Of a DNA stretch of 5,696 nucleotides, positions 1-5,620 are shown in pieces. The stretch comes from Caldifarciminota bacterium 4484_100. GTDB taxonomy: Bacteria; Hydrothermota; Tepidihabitantia; SM23-42. Each line of letters opens with the position of its first letter. The stretch's first letter is position 1. Location of the stretch: contig MUKB01000082.1 of NCBI GenBank assembly GCA_002049785.1, positions 1-5,696 on the forward strand. The letters are read 5' to 3'. Both the position numbers and the translations under genes were made by a program. The notes beneath the pieces were generated by a model. The model did not search any database. It was not told where the DNA came from and worked only from the letters and a program-made list of their open reading frames with translations.

Positions 1-948
1 CCGCTCGATACCCTGTCAACCATCATTTCAATCGCAAGCACAGTATTCTTTATCGGCCTTTCCTATATCTTCATAACCAAACCCTTTGGCTGGATATTTG
101 TCCTCCTCTTCTTTTCAATCCTCATCATCTGCTATCTCTTAAGCCCCAAGGAATATTATTTCCGAGAAGGCAAGTTTATCATCGAAAAGATATACGGGAA
201 GAAAATTATAATCCCCCTCGATATGATTGAGGAATATGTATTCATCCCCAACATTATGAAACTGAAGATGCTGCGCACCTTTGGTAATGGCGGCCTATTC
301 GGTTATTATGGTATGTTCTCCACGGTAGAATATGGCCAGATAAATCTCCAGTTAACAAGTATGAAGAATGTCTTTATTATCAAAACAAAAAAGGGTCTCT
401 ATGCGGTATCACCTGAAGCGACCAAAGATTTTGAGACCTATCTCAAAAATGCGGTTACTGCCACAACCGGAGAAATCAGTGAACTGAAGAGAAGGGAGGG
501 AAAGATAGAATATGCCCGACTCACGATTCTATTGATACCGTTAATAATTTTTCTGCTGACCATCGGGATGATTTTAATCCTCTACCAGAATCTACCCCTG
601 AAGATTGCGGTCCATTTTGATATCTACGGTAACCCTGATCGCTGGGGCCCGAGAACCGTATTTCTCAGTTCAAACCTCATTCCTTCTGCTATGGTCTTTG
701 TGCTCAATATCTTTCTCTTTCTTGTGGTGCGTCGGGTGTCAACAAAACCGTACATTCCCAATTTTTTAGTAGTATTCTTTTCAATTATCCAGCTCTTCAT
801 CACCTATGTTTCAATCGATACATATTGGCGCAATATCCATCAAACTCATATTATATCAATATTTTGGGCAATAATTGTATTTATTGTAATAATGGGAATA
901 TTACTCTTATACTACTATAAGAAGATTATAAAGAGTTCTACTACTTAA
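1..948 (+). CDS. Membrane protein with bacterial PH-like domain and DUF1648 segment (5' truncated)
   Basis: The frame is open from base 1 to the TAA at 946-948, giving 315 visible residues. No ribosome site precedes the first in-frame ATG (223), which falls inside a domain, so the true start probably lies before the window. Visible order: two hydrophobic helices (about residues 10-27 and 31-50), then a soluble stretch (about 54-155) resembling the bacterial PH domain family often called bPH_5. Its typical signals are the RTFGNGGLFGYYG motif and a GLYAVSPEATKDFETYL ending. Next come a helix (about 173-194), a DUF1648-like motif around residues 198-221 (LPLKIAVHFDIYGNPDRWGP, with the usual His and GNPDRWG), and three more helices (about 227-243, 255-270, 285-306). 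DUF1648 also occurs in SdpI-type membrane proteins. No enzymatic role can be assigned. It converges on the neighbouring operon and overlaps its last gene by 8 bp. Family placement is from recognised motifs, not a search. Confidence 0.82.
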   Translation, partial: PLDTLSTIISIASTVFFIGLSYIFITKPFGWIFVLLFFSILIICYLLSPKEYYFREGKFIIEKIYGKKIIIPLDMIEEYVFIPNIMKLKMLRTFGNGGLFGYYGMFSTVEYGQINLQLTSMKNVFIIKTKKGLYAVSPEATKDFETYLKNAVTATTGEISELKRREGKIEYARLTILLIPLIIFLLTIGMILILYQNLPLKIAVHFDIYGNPDRWGPRTVFLSSNLIPSAMVFVLNIFLFLVVRRVSTKPYIPNFLVVFFSIIQLFITYVSIDTYWRNIHQTHIISIFWAIIVFIVIMGILLLYYYKKIIKSSTT

Positions 949-2341
949 ATATCTCTTCTCCCCGACCGACAATCTTATTGAGCTGTTCACGGAAGTAATC
1001 GGTGCTTTCGACGATATGTTTGGGGATCTGCTGGCAATAATATTCCCAGGACCTTCTAATTTCAGCACCCAGAAGCTGACCGATTGTACCTTCGCGCAAC
1101 CCCTTTTCCACCTTATCCTTATTGTATAGAACAAGGTCAGAGGCAAGGGCCTTTGCCAATCTCCTTGCCCGATTATGCCATTTCTTATCCTCTTCACTCA
1201 TCTCGGCTTCAGGTGGAGGTGCAGGTTTTGCTGGTGGAGGTGCTGGTGCTTCTACCTCAGGCGGTTTAACCTCGGGTTCAGGTGGAGGAGCGCTGACCTC
1301 TGGCGGCTCCACAACCGGCGGTTCTGTTGGTGCCTCAACCGGCTTTTCCTCAACTGCAGGCTCTGTTGGTGCCTCAACTGGCTTCTCTTCAGCTGTAGGC
1401 TCAGCTGGCGCCTCAGCCTTTGGTGTTTCTGCTGGAACTTCCTCTGAAGGTGCAGGAGGAACTGGCTCTTCTATCTCCTGTTCTGCAGGTGCAGGAGGAA
1501 CCTGTTCCTCGACCCCTGGAGCCTGTTCAGACGGTGCCTCTACCGGTTTTTCCTCTTCTTCTGACGGAGCAGGAGGAAACTGCTCTTCAGCAGGAACCTT
1601 AGACGGTGCCTCTACCGGCTTCTCCTCTTCGGACGGAGCAGAAGGAAATGGTTCCTCTGCAGGTGCCTCCTGTTCTGGTTCAACTGCTCGTTCCTCAGCC
1701 GGCGCCTCAACTTCTGAAGGCCCAGGAGGAACCGGAGCTTCAACCCCTGGCATCTCCTCAGAAGGCGCCTCAACCGATTTCTCTTCAGGCTGTGTCTCAA
1801 CACCAGAGGGCTCAGAAGGCGTTACCTCCTGTTCTGCAGGTGCAGGAGGAACCTGTTCCCCGACCCCTGGAGCCTGTTCAGACGGTGCCTCAACCGGTTT
1901 TTCCTCTTCTTCTGACGGAGCAGGAGGAAACTGCTCTTCAGCAGGAACCTCAGACGGTGCCTCTAACGGCTTCTCCTCTTCGGACGGAGCAGAAGGAAAT
2001 GGCTCTTCTGCAGGTGCCTCCTGTTCTGGTTCAACTGCTCGTTCCTCAGCCGGCGCCTCGAACCGAGCCTCAACCCCTACTTCAGGTCTTACCTCTTCTG
2101 AAGGTGGAGCCTCGGCCTCTGCGCCAACCACTGGTTTCTCTTCTGCCTGCGGTTGTGGCTCCTTCTCTTCAACAGGCTGGGTTTGGGGCACCTCAGTCTC
2201 TGGCTCAACCGGCTTGGGTTCTGGCCGTTTTATTATCATAACATTATTACACTTATGACACCGAACCTTAACCCCACCTGCAGGGATTTTGGCTTCATTG
2301 ACATTGTATTTTGCATGACAATGTTGGCATTCAACAATCAT
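941..2341 (-). CDS. MJ0042-type zinc-ribbon protein with long Pro/Glu-rich repeat linker and C-terminal helical module
   Basis: This is a 466-residue three-part protein. Residues 1-37 form a zinc ribbon of the MJ0042 type, with Cys5-x2-Cys8 and Cys28-x2-Cys31 as the likely zinc ligands. Residues about 39-381 are a low-complexity linker dominated by Pro, Glu, Ala, Val and Ser. It contains a 78-residue near-identical duplication and shorter EEKPVEAPTEP repeats, is probably disordered, and has no membrane segment. Residues about 383-466 are a charged, non-repetitive and probably helical module (KKWHNRARRLAKALASDLVL, then YNKDKVEKG and RRSWEYY). From memory, similar modules occur at the ends of other bacterial zinc-ribbon proteins, but I know of no proven function. 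The start is set by an AGGAG at 2349-2353, 7 nt before the ATG. The start overlaps the end of coaE by 11 bp, suggesting translational coupling. It is the last gene of the fabG operon. A regulatory or scaffold role is only a guess. Confidence 0.85.
   Translation of the reverse strand: MIVECQHCHAKYNVNEAKIPAGGVKVRCHKCNNVMIIKRPEPKPVEPETEVPQTQPVEEKEPQPQAEEKPVVGAEAEAPPSEEVRPEVGVEARFEAPAEERAVEPEQEAPAEEPFPSAPSEEEKPLEAPSEVPAEEQFPPAPSEEEEKPVEAPSEQAPGVGEQVPPAPAEQEVTPSEPSGVETQPEEKSVEAPSEEMPGVEAPVPPGPSEVEAPAEERAVEPEQEAPAEEPFPSAPSEEEKPVEAPSKVPAEEQFPPAPSEEEEKPVEAPSEQAPGVEEQVPPAPAEQEIEEPVPPAPSEEVPAETPKAEAPAEPTAEEKPVEAPTEPAVEEKPVEAPTEPPVVEPPEVSAPPPEPEVKPPEVEAPAPPPAKPAPPPEAEMSEEDKKWHNRARRLAKALASDLVLYNKDKVEKGLREGTIGQLLGAEIRRSWEYYCQQIPKHIVESTDYFREQLNKIVGRGEEIFK
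1313..1390 (-). repeat. 39-bp in-frame tandem repeat in the linker
   Basis: Two adjacent 13-residue units (residues 318-330 and 331-343, both EEKPVEAPTEP followed by AV or PV) lie near the C-terminal end of the Pro/Glu-rich linker. They differ by one residue. Many looser copies of KPVEAP occur elsewhere in the linker, so this looks like the basic motif from which it grew. Confidence 0.8.
1475..1708 (-). repeat. 234-bp direct repeat, copy 2 (residues 212-289)
   Basis: Encodes residues 212-289 of the zinc-ribbon protein. It matches the copy at 1826-2059 with about six base differences and three amino-acid differences (Val243 for Leu126, Lys248 for Glu131, Glu278 for Gly161). The copies are offset by 351 bp, exactly 117 codons, so the reading frame is kept. 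The 39 residues between them are looser relatives of the same motifs. Confidence 0.92.
1826..2059 (-). repeat. 234-bp direct repeat, copy 1 (residues 95-172)
   Basis: Encodes residues 95-172 of the zinc-ribbon protein, beginning EAPAEERAVEPEQ and ending PPAPAEQE. It is nearly identical to 1475-1708, at the DNA level including silent positions, which points to a recent duplication or gene conversion rather than selection on protein sequence alone. Confidence 0.92.
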
Positions 2342-2924
2342 CTCTTATCTCCTCATAAATTTCCTGACACTCTTTTTTCAACTCTGTAAGAGTGCCGTTA
2401 TTTTCTATAATAAACTTCGCCTGAGAAGACATAGCGCGTTCATCATTCTGTAAGGAAAGGATTCTATTAAAGACATCTTTACTGATACCCTTTCTACCCG
2501 CCCTTTCCTCCTTAATCCCCTTATTCGCAGTAATGAGTATCGGATAATCAATCTCCTTAAGAACTTCGGGCCAATCAAACAGTAACGCCGCGTCAAGTAC
2601 CACTACCCCTTCTTTTATGGAATTGAGCTTTTTCTTGATTTTGCTTATCAATAAAGGGTGTGAAAGTCTATTCAGGTAATCCAGATTTTCTGGATTGCGG
2701 AAGACAATATCACGGAGCCGTTCTTTATCAATCTCTTTTCCCTTCACTATCTGCTCGCCAAATTTTTTGCACAAAGATTCTTTAATCTCTGCCAATACCT
2801 GCCACCCGATCTCATCTGCAGAAATATAGTGCGCTCCAAGTTCTTCAAAGATCTTTGCTGCAGTCGTCTTCCCCGCACCGATATTTCCACCCAGACCGAT
2901 CACCACCCTACCATTATGAGCCAT
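2331..2924 (-). CDS. coaE: Dephospho-CoA kinase
   Basis: CoaE phosphorylates the 3'-hydroxyl of dephospho-CoA with ATP, the last step of CoA synthesis, in the cytoplasm. The 197-residue product has the usual length. Visible landmarks: the Walker A P-loop GGNIGAGKT at residues 12-20 (Lys19); SADEIGWQVL at 36-45, matching the family's DAD motif with Asp37 as the likely catalytic residue; LSHPLL around His89-Pro90; VVLDAALLF at 108-116 in the place of the usual PLLFE; and the C-terminal Q..DE...AKFIIENNGTL signature. The frame stays open to an ATG at 2993, but that start would overlap fabF by 68 bp and add 23 residues with no family counterpart. The ATG at 2924, 1 nt after the fabF stop, is preferred, with a weak AAGG about 10 nt upstream. 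Its last 11 bp overlap the zinc-ribbon gene. CoA supplies the phosphopantetheine arm of ACP, which fits the operon. Confidence 0.95.
   Translation of the reverse strand: MAHNGRVVIGLGGNIGAGKTTAAKIFEELGAHYISADEIGWQVLAEIKESLCKKFGEQIVKGKEIDKERLRDIVFRNPENLDYLNRLSHPLLISKIKKKLNSIKEGVVVLDAALLFDWPEVLKEIDYPILITANKGIKEERAGRKGISKDVFNRILSLQNDERAMSSQAKFIIENNGTLTELKKECQEIYEEIRDDC
2349..2353 (-). promoter_or_regulatory. Shine-Dalgarno site of the zinc-ribbon gene
   Basis: AGGAG lies 7 nt before the ATG at 2341, within the coaE coding end. It fixes the start, so this gene can recruit its own ribosomes as well as be coupled to coaE. Confidence 0.7.
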
Positions 2925-2925
2925 C

Positions 2926-4164
2926 TTATTCAAACCTTCGAAAACAGAGCGAAACATTATGACCGCCAAACCCGAGGGAGTTGGAGAGGACATAGTTAAT
3001 CTTCAATTCCTTTGCACCATCAGGAACGAAATCAAGTTCCACACACTCCGGGTCCGGGTCTTCAAGGTTAATCGTGGGATGAACCTTACCGTCCCTTATA
3101 GAAAGCACACATACCACCGCCTCAATCGCTCCGGCCGCGCCAAGGCTGTGTCCGATCATAGATTTAGTAGAATTTATCACAAGGTTCTTGGCATGGTCTC
3201 CAAAGAGATTTTTGATTGCTATCGCCTCAAGTTTATCATTCAATTCGGTTGAAGTTCCATGGGCATTGATATAATCAATCTCTTCAATATTACAACCCGC
3301 CTCATCTATTGCGCGCTGCATAGCACGCCTTGCCCCTTCACCCTCAGGTGCTGGAGCAGTAATGTGATAACCATCTCCTGTCGCTCCAAAACCGCAGATC
3401 TCTGCATAGATACGGGCATTACGCCTTCGGGCAAACTCCAGTTCTTCAAGAATCAATATCCCGGCACCTTCAGCCATAACAAATCCATCACGCGCCTTAT
3501 CAAAAGGACGCGATGCCTTCTGAGGTTCGTCATTGCGGCGGGAAAGGGCGCGCATATTACTGAACCCTGCAAGGGCAAACCCAGTAATTGGAGCCTCAGT
3601 CCCTCCTGCCACCATCACATCCGCATCACCATACTTGATTGCACGAAACGCATCACCAATTGCATGGGCTCCGGATGCACAGGCTGAGGTTGTGGTATAG
3701 TTCGGACCCTTCAAACCCCAGTGAATTGATACATAGCCTGCGGTCATATCCGGTATCATCATCGGAATTAAAAAAGGTGAAACCCGGGAAGGACCCTGGT
3801 TTATGAACTTGGTATGCTCGGTCTCCCAGGTGAGTAATCCACCAATGCCGATGCCGATAATGGTTCCAATACGATTGCGATCATAATTTTCAAATTCAAT
3901 ACCTGCATCCTCCACCGCATCGATTGCAGCCCATAAGCACAATTGGACACAACGGTCAAGTCGCCTCAGGGTCTTCGGAGAAATCTTCTCCTCAGGATGG
4001 AAATCCTTAACTTCACCCGCAATCTTAACAGTATGCCGGGATGTATCAAATGACTTTATCAGATCAATACCGCTTTCTCCGTTAAGCAGTTTCTTCCAGG
4101 TCGTCTCCATATCATTACCCAGTGGGGTAATCGCGCCCATACCTGTTACTACGACTCTTCTCAT
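2926..4164 (-). CDS. fabF: 3-oxoacyl-[acyl-carrier-protein] synthase II (FabF, KAS II)
   Basis: FabF condenses malonyl-ACP with a growing acyl-ACP in the elongation cycle of type II fatty acid synthesis, in the cytosol. The 412-residue length is typical. The full Cys-His-His set is visible: nucleophile Cys162 in [14 protein letters not shown], His302 in [12 protein letters not shown], and His339 in [18 protein letters not shown], where Lys334 is the conserved lysine. The closing GFGGHN loop (398-403) and the opening [16 protein letters not shown] are also standard. It therefore looks like an intact condensing enzyme and not a decarboxylase-type variant lacking the Cys. The start codon shares ATGA with the acpP stop (4-bp overlap). 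The best ribosome site, GAGGAG at 4179-4184, is 14 nt away, so coupling to acpP translation is likely. KAS I (FabB) is a less likely alternative, since the acpP-fabF order is the classic FabF context. Confidence 0.97.
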   Translation of the reverse strand: MRRVVVTGMGAITPLGNDMETTWKKLLNGESGIDLIKSFDTSRHTVKIAGEVKDFHPEEKISPKTLRRLDRCVQLCLWAAIDAVEDAGIEFENYDRNRIGTIIGIGIGGLLTWETEHTKFINQGPSRVSPFLIPMMIPDMTAGYVSIHWGLKGPNYTTTSACASGAHAIGDAFRAIKYGDADVMVAGGTEAPITGFALAGFSNMRALSRRNDEPQKASRPFDKARDGFVMAEGAGILILEELEFARRRNARIYAEICGFGATGDGYHITAPAPEGEGARRAMQRAIDEAGCNIEEIDYINAHGTSTELNDKLEAIAIKNLFGDHAKNLVINSTKSMIGHSLGAAGAIEAVVCVLSIRDGKVHPTINLEDPDPECVELDFVPDGAKELKINYVLSNSLGFGGHNVSLCFRRFE

Positions 4165-4400
4165 TGCTGTTTTGTCTTCTCCTCGAGATAGGCGACGGCC
4201 TTACCCACTGTATCCAGTTTTTGAGCCTCTTCCTCAGAAATCTGGAGGTTAAATTTCTCTTCAAGGGCCATTATAAGCTCCACGGTATCCAGAGAATCAG
4301 CACCAAGATCCTCAATAAACTTTGCTTCCATCGTAACCTTTTCCGGTGGAACATGAAGCTGTTCCACAATAATATCCCTGACATCATCAAATAATGGCAT
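4161..4400 (-). CDS. acpP: Acyl carrier protein
   Basis: A small acidic protein of 79 residues that carries acyl chains as thioesters on 4'-phosphopantetheine. The attachment site is Ser36 in the canonical [18 protein letters not shown], where helix II begins and where FabF and FabG dock. An ACP synthase (not in the window) would transfer the arm from CoA. Length, acidity and the four-helix pattern are all normal. It has the strongest ribosome site of the operon, in keeping with the abundance usual for ACP. Its stop overlaps the fabF start by 4 bp, and it is separated from fabG by 82 bp holding a hairpin. Position between fabG and fabF argues for the housekeeping fatty-acid ACP and against a polyketide or siderophore carrier. 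Confidence 0.98.
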   Translation of the reverse strand: MPLFDDVRDIIVEQLHVPPEKVTMEAKFIEDLGADSLDTVELIMALEEKFNLQISEEEAQKLDTVGKAVAYLEEKTKQQ

Positions 4401-4405
4401 TATTT

Positions 4406-4413
4406 CCTCCTTT
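4406..4413 (-). promoter_or_regulatory. Strong Shine-Dalgarno site of acpP
   Basis: AAAGGAGG lies 5 nt before the acpP ATG and is nearly fully complementary to the 16S anti-SD tail. It contrasts sharply with fabG in the same operon, which has none. Confidence 0.9.
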
Positions 4414-4445
4414 CAAATCTGCCATATAAAAATCCGTCTTTTTCC

Positions 4446-4465
4446 AAACCACCCGCAGGTGGATT
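4446..4465 (-). promoter_or_regulatory. Hairpin in the fabG-acpP spacer
   Basis: In the minus-strand transcript AATCCACC (4465-4458) can pair with GGTGGTTT (4453-4446) around a TGCG loop: eight positions with one T-T mismatch, and a five-pair G/C-rich core. No U tract follows directly (the next bases are GGAAAAAGACGG), so it does not look like an intrinsic terminator. It could be an RNA processing or stability element, or chance. I see no convincing separate promoter in the remaining spacer. Confidence 0.4.
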
Positions 4466-4482
4466 CCATTCTTGATAATAGT

Positions 4483-5214
4483 TCACATCACCATCCCACC
4501 ATCCAGGGCGATGACCTGGCCGGTAATATATGATGCCTGCTCTGAGGCCAGAAAGAGGGCAAGGTTTGCCACATCCTGGGGTGTGCCGAATCGGTTCAGA
4601 GGAATCAATTGAAGGTAATTCGCCTTAATCTCTTCTGGAAGTTTATCGGTCATTCGGGTCTGAATAAACCCCGGGGCGATTGCATTGACAGTAACATTCC
4701 TTCGGGCAAATTCCTTGGCACAGGATTTTGTAAAGCCGATAATCCCGGCTTTACTCGCCGCATAATTTGCCTGACCCGCATTGCCGATCAGGCCAATCAC
4801 CGAGGCGATGTTTATGATTCTGCCATAATGTTGCTTGAGCATAATTCTGGCTACAGCCCGGGTAACCAGAAATGTCCCTGTGAGATTCACCTTGAGCACA
4901 TCTTCCCAATCCTGTGTTGACATCCTGATGAGTAACTTATCATTGGTTATCCCTGCATTATTCACCAGGATATCGATCCGCTTAAAGTCGTTGAGAACAC
5001 GATTTACTACATCCTCAACCTCCTGGGGGGAACTGATATCGAGTTTATAGAACCGCGCATGCTCTCCGATCTCCTGGGCGGTATTCACTCCTGCATCGGC
5101 ATCAATATCAACAAGGGCAACCTGTGCACCTGCCTGTGCAAACATCCTGGCAATCGCCGCACCGATACCTGAGGCGCCACCCGTTATGAGTGCAACCTCT
5201 TCCTCAATCCTCAT
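4483..5214 (-). CDS. fabG: 3-oxoacyl-[acyl-carrier-protein] reductase
   Basis: FabG reduces 3-oxoacyl-ACP to 3-hydroxyacyl-ACP, the first reduction of each elongation cycle. The 243-residue product is a classical short-chain dehydrogenase/reductase. It shows the glycine-rich cofactor loop TGGASGIG (11-18), NNAG (85-88), and the catalytic tetrad Asn110, Ser138, Tyr151 and Lys155 (YAASK). NDKLLIRMSTQDWEDVLKVN (91-110) is the segment typical of true FabG. Context next to acpP and fabF supports this over a generic dehydrogenase. Unusually for FabG, strand beta-2 ends in Asp36 (ALVDID) and the loop lacks the Arg seen in NADPH-using relatives, suggesting NADH preference. The ATG at 5214 is the only plausible start: an in-frame TGA lies at 5227-5229 with no alternative start between. 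There is no Shine-Dalgarno, and the promoter -10 is only 5 nt from the ATG. Confidence 0.96.
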   Translation of the reverse strand: MRIEEEVALITGGASGIGAAIARMFAQAGAQVALVDIDADAGVNTAQEIGEHARFYKLDISSPQEVEDVVNRVLNDFKRIDILVNNAGITNDKLLIRMSTQDWEDVLKVNLTGTFLVTRAVARIMLKQHYGRIINIASVIGLIGNAGQANYAASKAGIIGFTKSCAKEFARRNVTVNAIAPGFIQTRMTDKLPEEIKANYLQLIPLNRFGTPQDVANLALFLASEQASYITGQVIALDGGMVM

Positions 5215-5219
5215 ACTGA

Positions 5220-5247
5220 ATTCTATTCAAATTTGAATTAATGTCAA
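5220..5247 (-). promoter_or_regulatory. Sigma70-type promoter of the fabG operon
   Basis: On the minus strand, TTGACA (5247-5242) is followed by a 16-bp spacer and TAGAAT (5225-5220), one base from the TATAAT consensus. Only five bases separate the -10 from the fabG ATG. Transcription would thus start at or within a base or two of the initiation codon, predicting a leaderless mRNA, which agrees with the missing Shine-Dalgarno. Confidence 0.72.
5225..5238. promoter_or_regulatory. 14-bp perfect palindrome in the fabG promoter spacer
   Basis: ATTCAAATTTGAAT is a perfect inverted repeat with no central gap. It fills most of the space between the -35 and -10 and touches the first base of the -10. 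A dimeric regulator bound here would block RNA polymerase. It does not match the FapR or FabT sites I remember, and being AT-rich it could arise by chance. Confidence 0.4.
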
Positions 5248-5270
5248 GGCAAAATTGTGCTTGTAGTTTA

Positions 5271-5369
5271 TCTGGTTTTTCTCGTTTTTCTGGTTTATCT
5301 TGTTTGTCTGATTTGTCTCGTTTCTCTGGTTTTTCTGGTTTCTCTGGTTTTTCTGGTTTCTCTCGTTTA
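5271..5369. repeat. 9-bp tandem repeat array A1 (11 units)
   Basis: Eleven consecutive 9-bp units with consensus TCTGGTTTN fill this stretch without a gap. The variants differ mainly at positions 4, 5 and 9 (TCTCGTTTT, TCTTGTTTG, TCTGATTTG). A weaker twelfth unit (7 of 9) may precede it at 5262-5270. Because 9 bp is three codons, the minus strand stays open as a meaningless Asn-Gln-Lys/Asn-Gln-Arg repeat. Confidence 0.93.
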
Positions 5370-5376
5370 AAATATT

Positions 5377-5404
5377 GAGATTCTGAAACGAGTTCAGAAT
5401 GACA
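5377..5404. repeat. 28-bp dispersed hairpin repeat, copy B1 (CHSELVSES type)
   Basis: Identical over 28 bp to 5512-5539. It contains a perfect 8-bp inverted repeat, ATTCTGAA (5380-5387) and TTCAGAAT (5393-5400), around ACGAG. The minus strand read in one frame gives CHSELVSES, a string I recall as a frequent spurious translation of a repeat scattered through many bacterial genomes. Confidence 0.85.
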
Positions 5405-5413
5405 TTCTTTTTC

Positions 5414-5448
5414 AAATCCGAAATCCGAATTCCGAAATCCGAAATGCC
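5414..5448. repeat. 7-bp repeat tract C1
   Basis: Five heptamers in phase: AAATCCG twice, AATTCCG, AAATCCG, and a closing AAATGCC. The final part, up to CCTTTCT, is shared with the second tract at 5586-5625. Its end abuts the next 9-bp array. Confidence 0.88.
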
Positions 5449-5450
5449 TT

Positions 5451-5502
5451 TCTGGTTTTTCTAGTTTTTCTCGTTTTTCTGGTTTTTCTGGTTTGTCTGG
5501 TT
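5451..5502. repeat. 9-bp tandem repeat array A2 (about 6 units)
   Basis: Five full TCTGGTTTN-type units (5451-5495) and a partial sixth (TCTGGTT), the same family as the array at 5271-5369. Confidence 0.9.
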
Positions 5503-5511
5503 GAAAAAATC

Positions 5512-5539
5512 GAGATTCTGAAACGAGTTCAGAATGACA
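5512..5539. repeat. 28-bp dispersed hairpin repeat, copy B2 (CHSELVSES type)
   Basis: Exact second copy of 5377-5404, in the same orientation and 135 bp away. The hairpin arms are at 5515-5522 and 5528-5535. It stands in the same relation to its 9-bp array as the first copy does. Confidence 0.85.
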
Positions 5540-5550
5540 ATGTTATTATC

Positions 5551-5620
5551 CAGAATCAAGCATCCAACATCAAGTATCAATCTTCAATTCCGAAATCCGA
5601 AATCCGAATTCCGAAATGCC
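5551..5620. repeat. 7-bp periodic tract C2 (10 units)
   Basis: Ten consecutive heptamers can be laid out in phase. The first five are divergent (CAGAATC, AAGCATC, CAACATC, AAGTATC, AATCTTC), and they pass without a break into AATTCCG, AAATCCG twice, AATTCCG and AAATGCC. The second half matches the shorter tract at 5414-5448 closely. A 7-bp period is not compatible with a simple coding repeat. Confidence 0.8.

Noticed and set aside
1122..2258. 378-codon plus-strand Gly/Ser/Ala-rich reading frame opposite the zinc-ribbon gene, with other open frames in the same area
   Set aside because: A Pro/Glu/Ala-rich repeat on one strand leaves few stops on the other. The zinc-ribbon ends, ribosome site and operon position support the minus-strand gene.
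2925..2993. Longer coaE start at 2993
   Set aside because: It would add 23 residues with no family match and overlap the fabF end by 68 bp. The 2924 start gives the usual length with the P-loop near residue 12.
3259..3687. 142-codon plus-strand frame opposite fabF, and similar frames opposite fabG, acpP and coaE
   Set aside because: They are antisense to clearly identified enzymes, with no ribosome sites or recognisable domains.
4446..4465. Intrinsic terminator between fabG and acpP
   Set aside because: The stem has no U tract directly after it in the transcript and would separate genes normally co-transcribed.
5227..5415. 62-codon minus-strand reading frame upstream of and in frame with fabG
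   Set aside because: Its content is a translation of the 9-bp array (Asn-Gln-Lys/Arg repeats) with the hairpin element at its N-terminus (VILNSFQNL). No ribosome site was found, and the repeats explain its openness.
5271..5620. CRISPR array
   Set aside because: Repeats are 7 and 9 bp back to back without unique spacers. The two 28-bp copies are 135 bp apart with repetitive sequence between, and no cas gene is seen.
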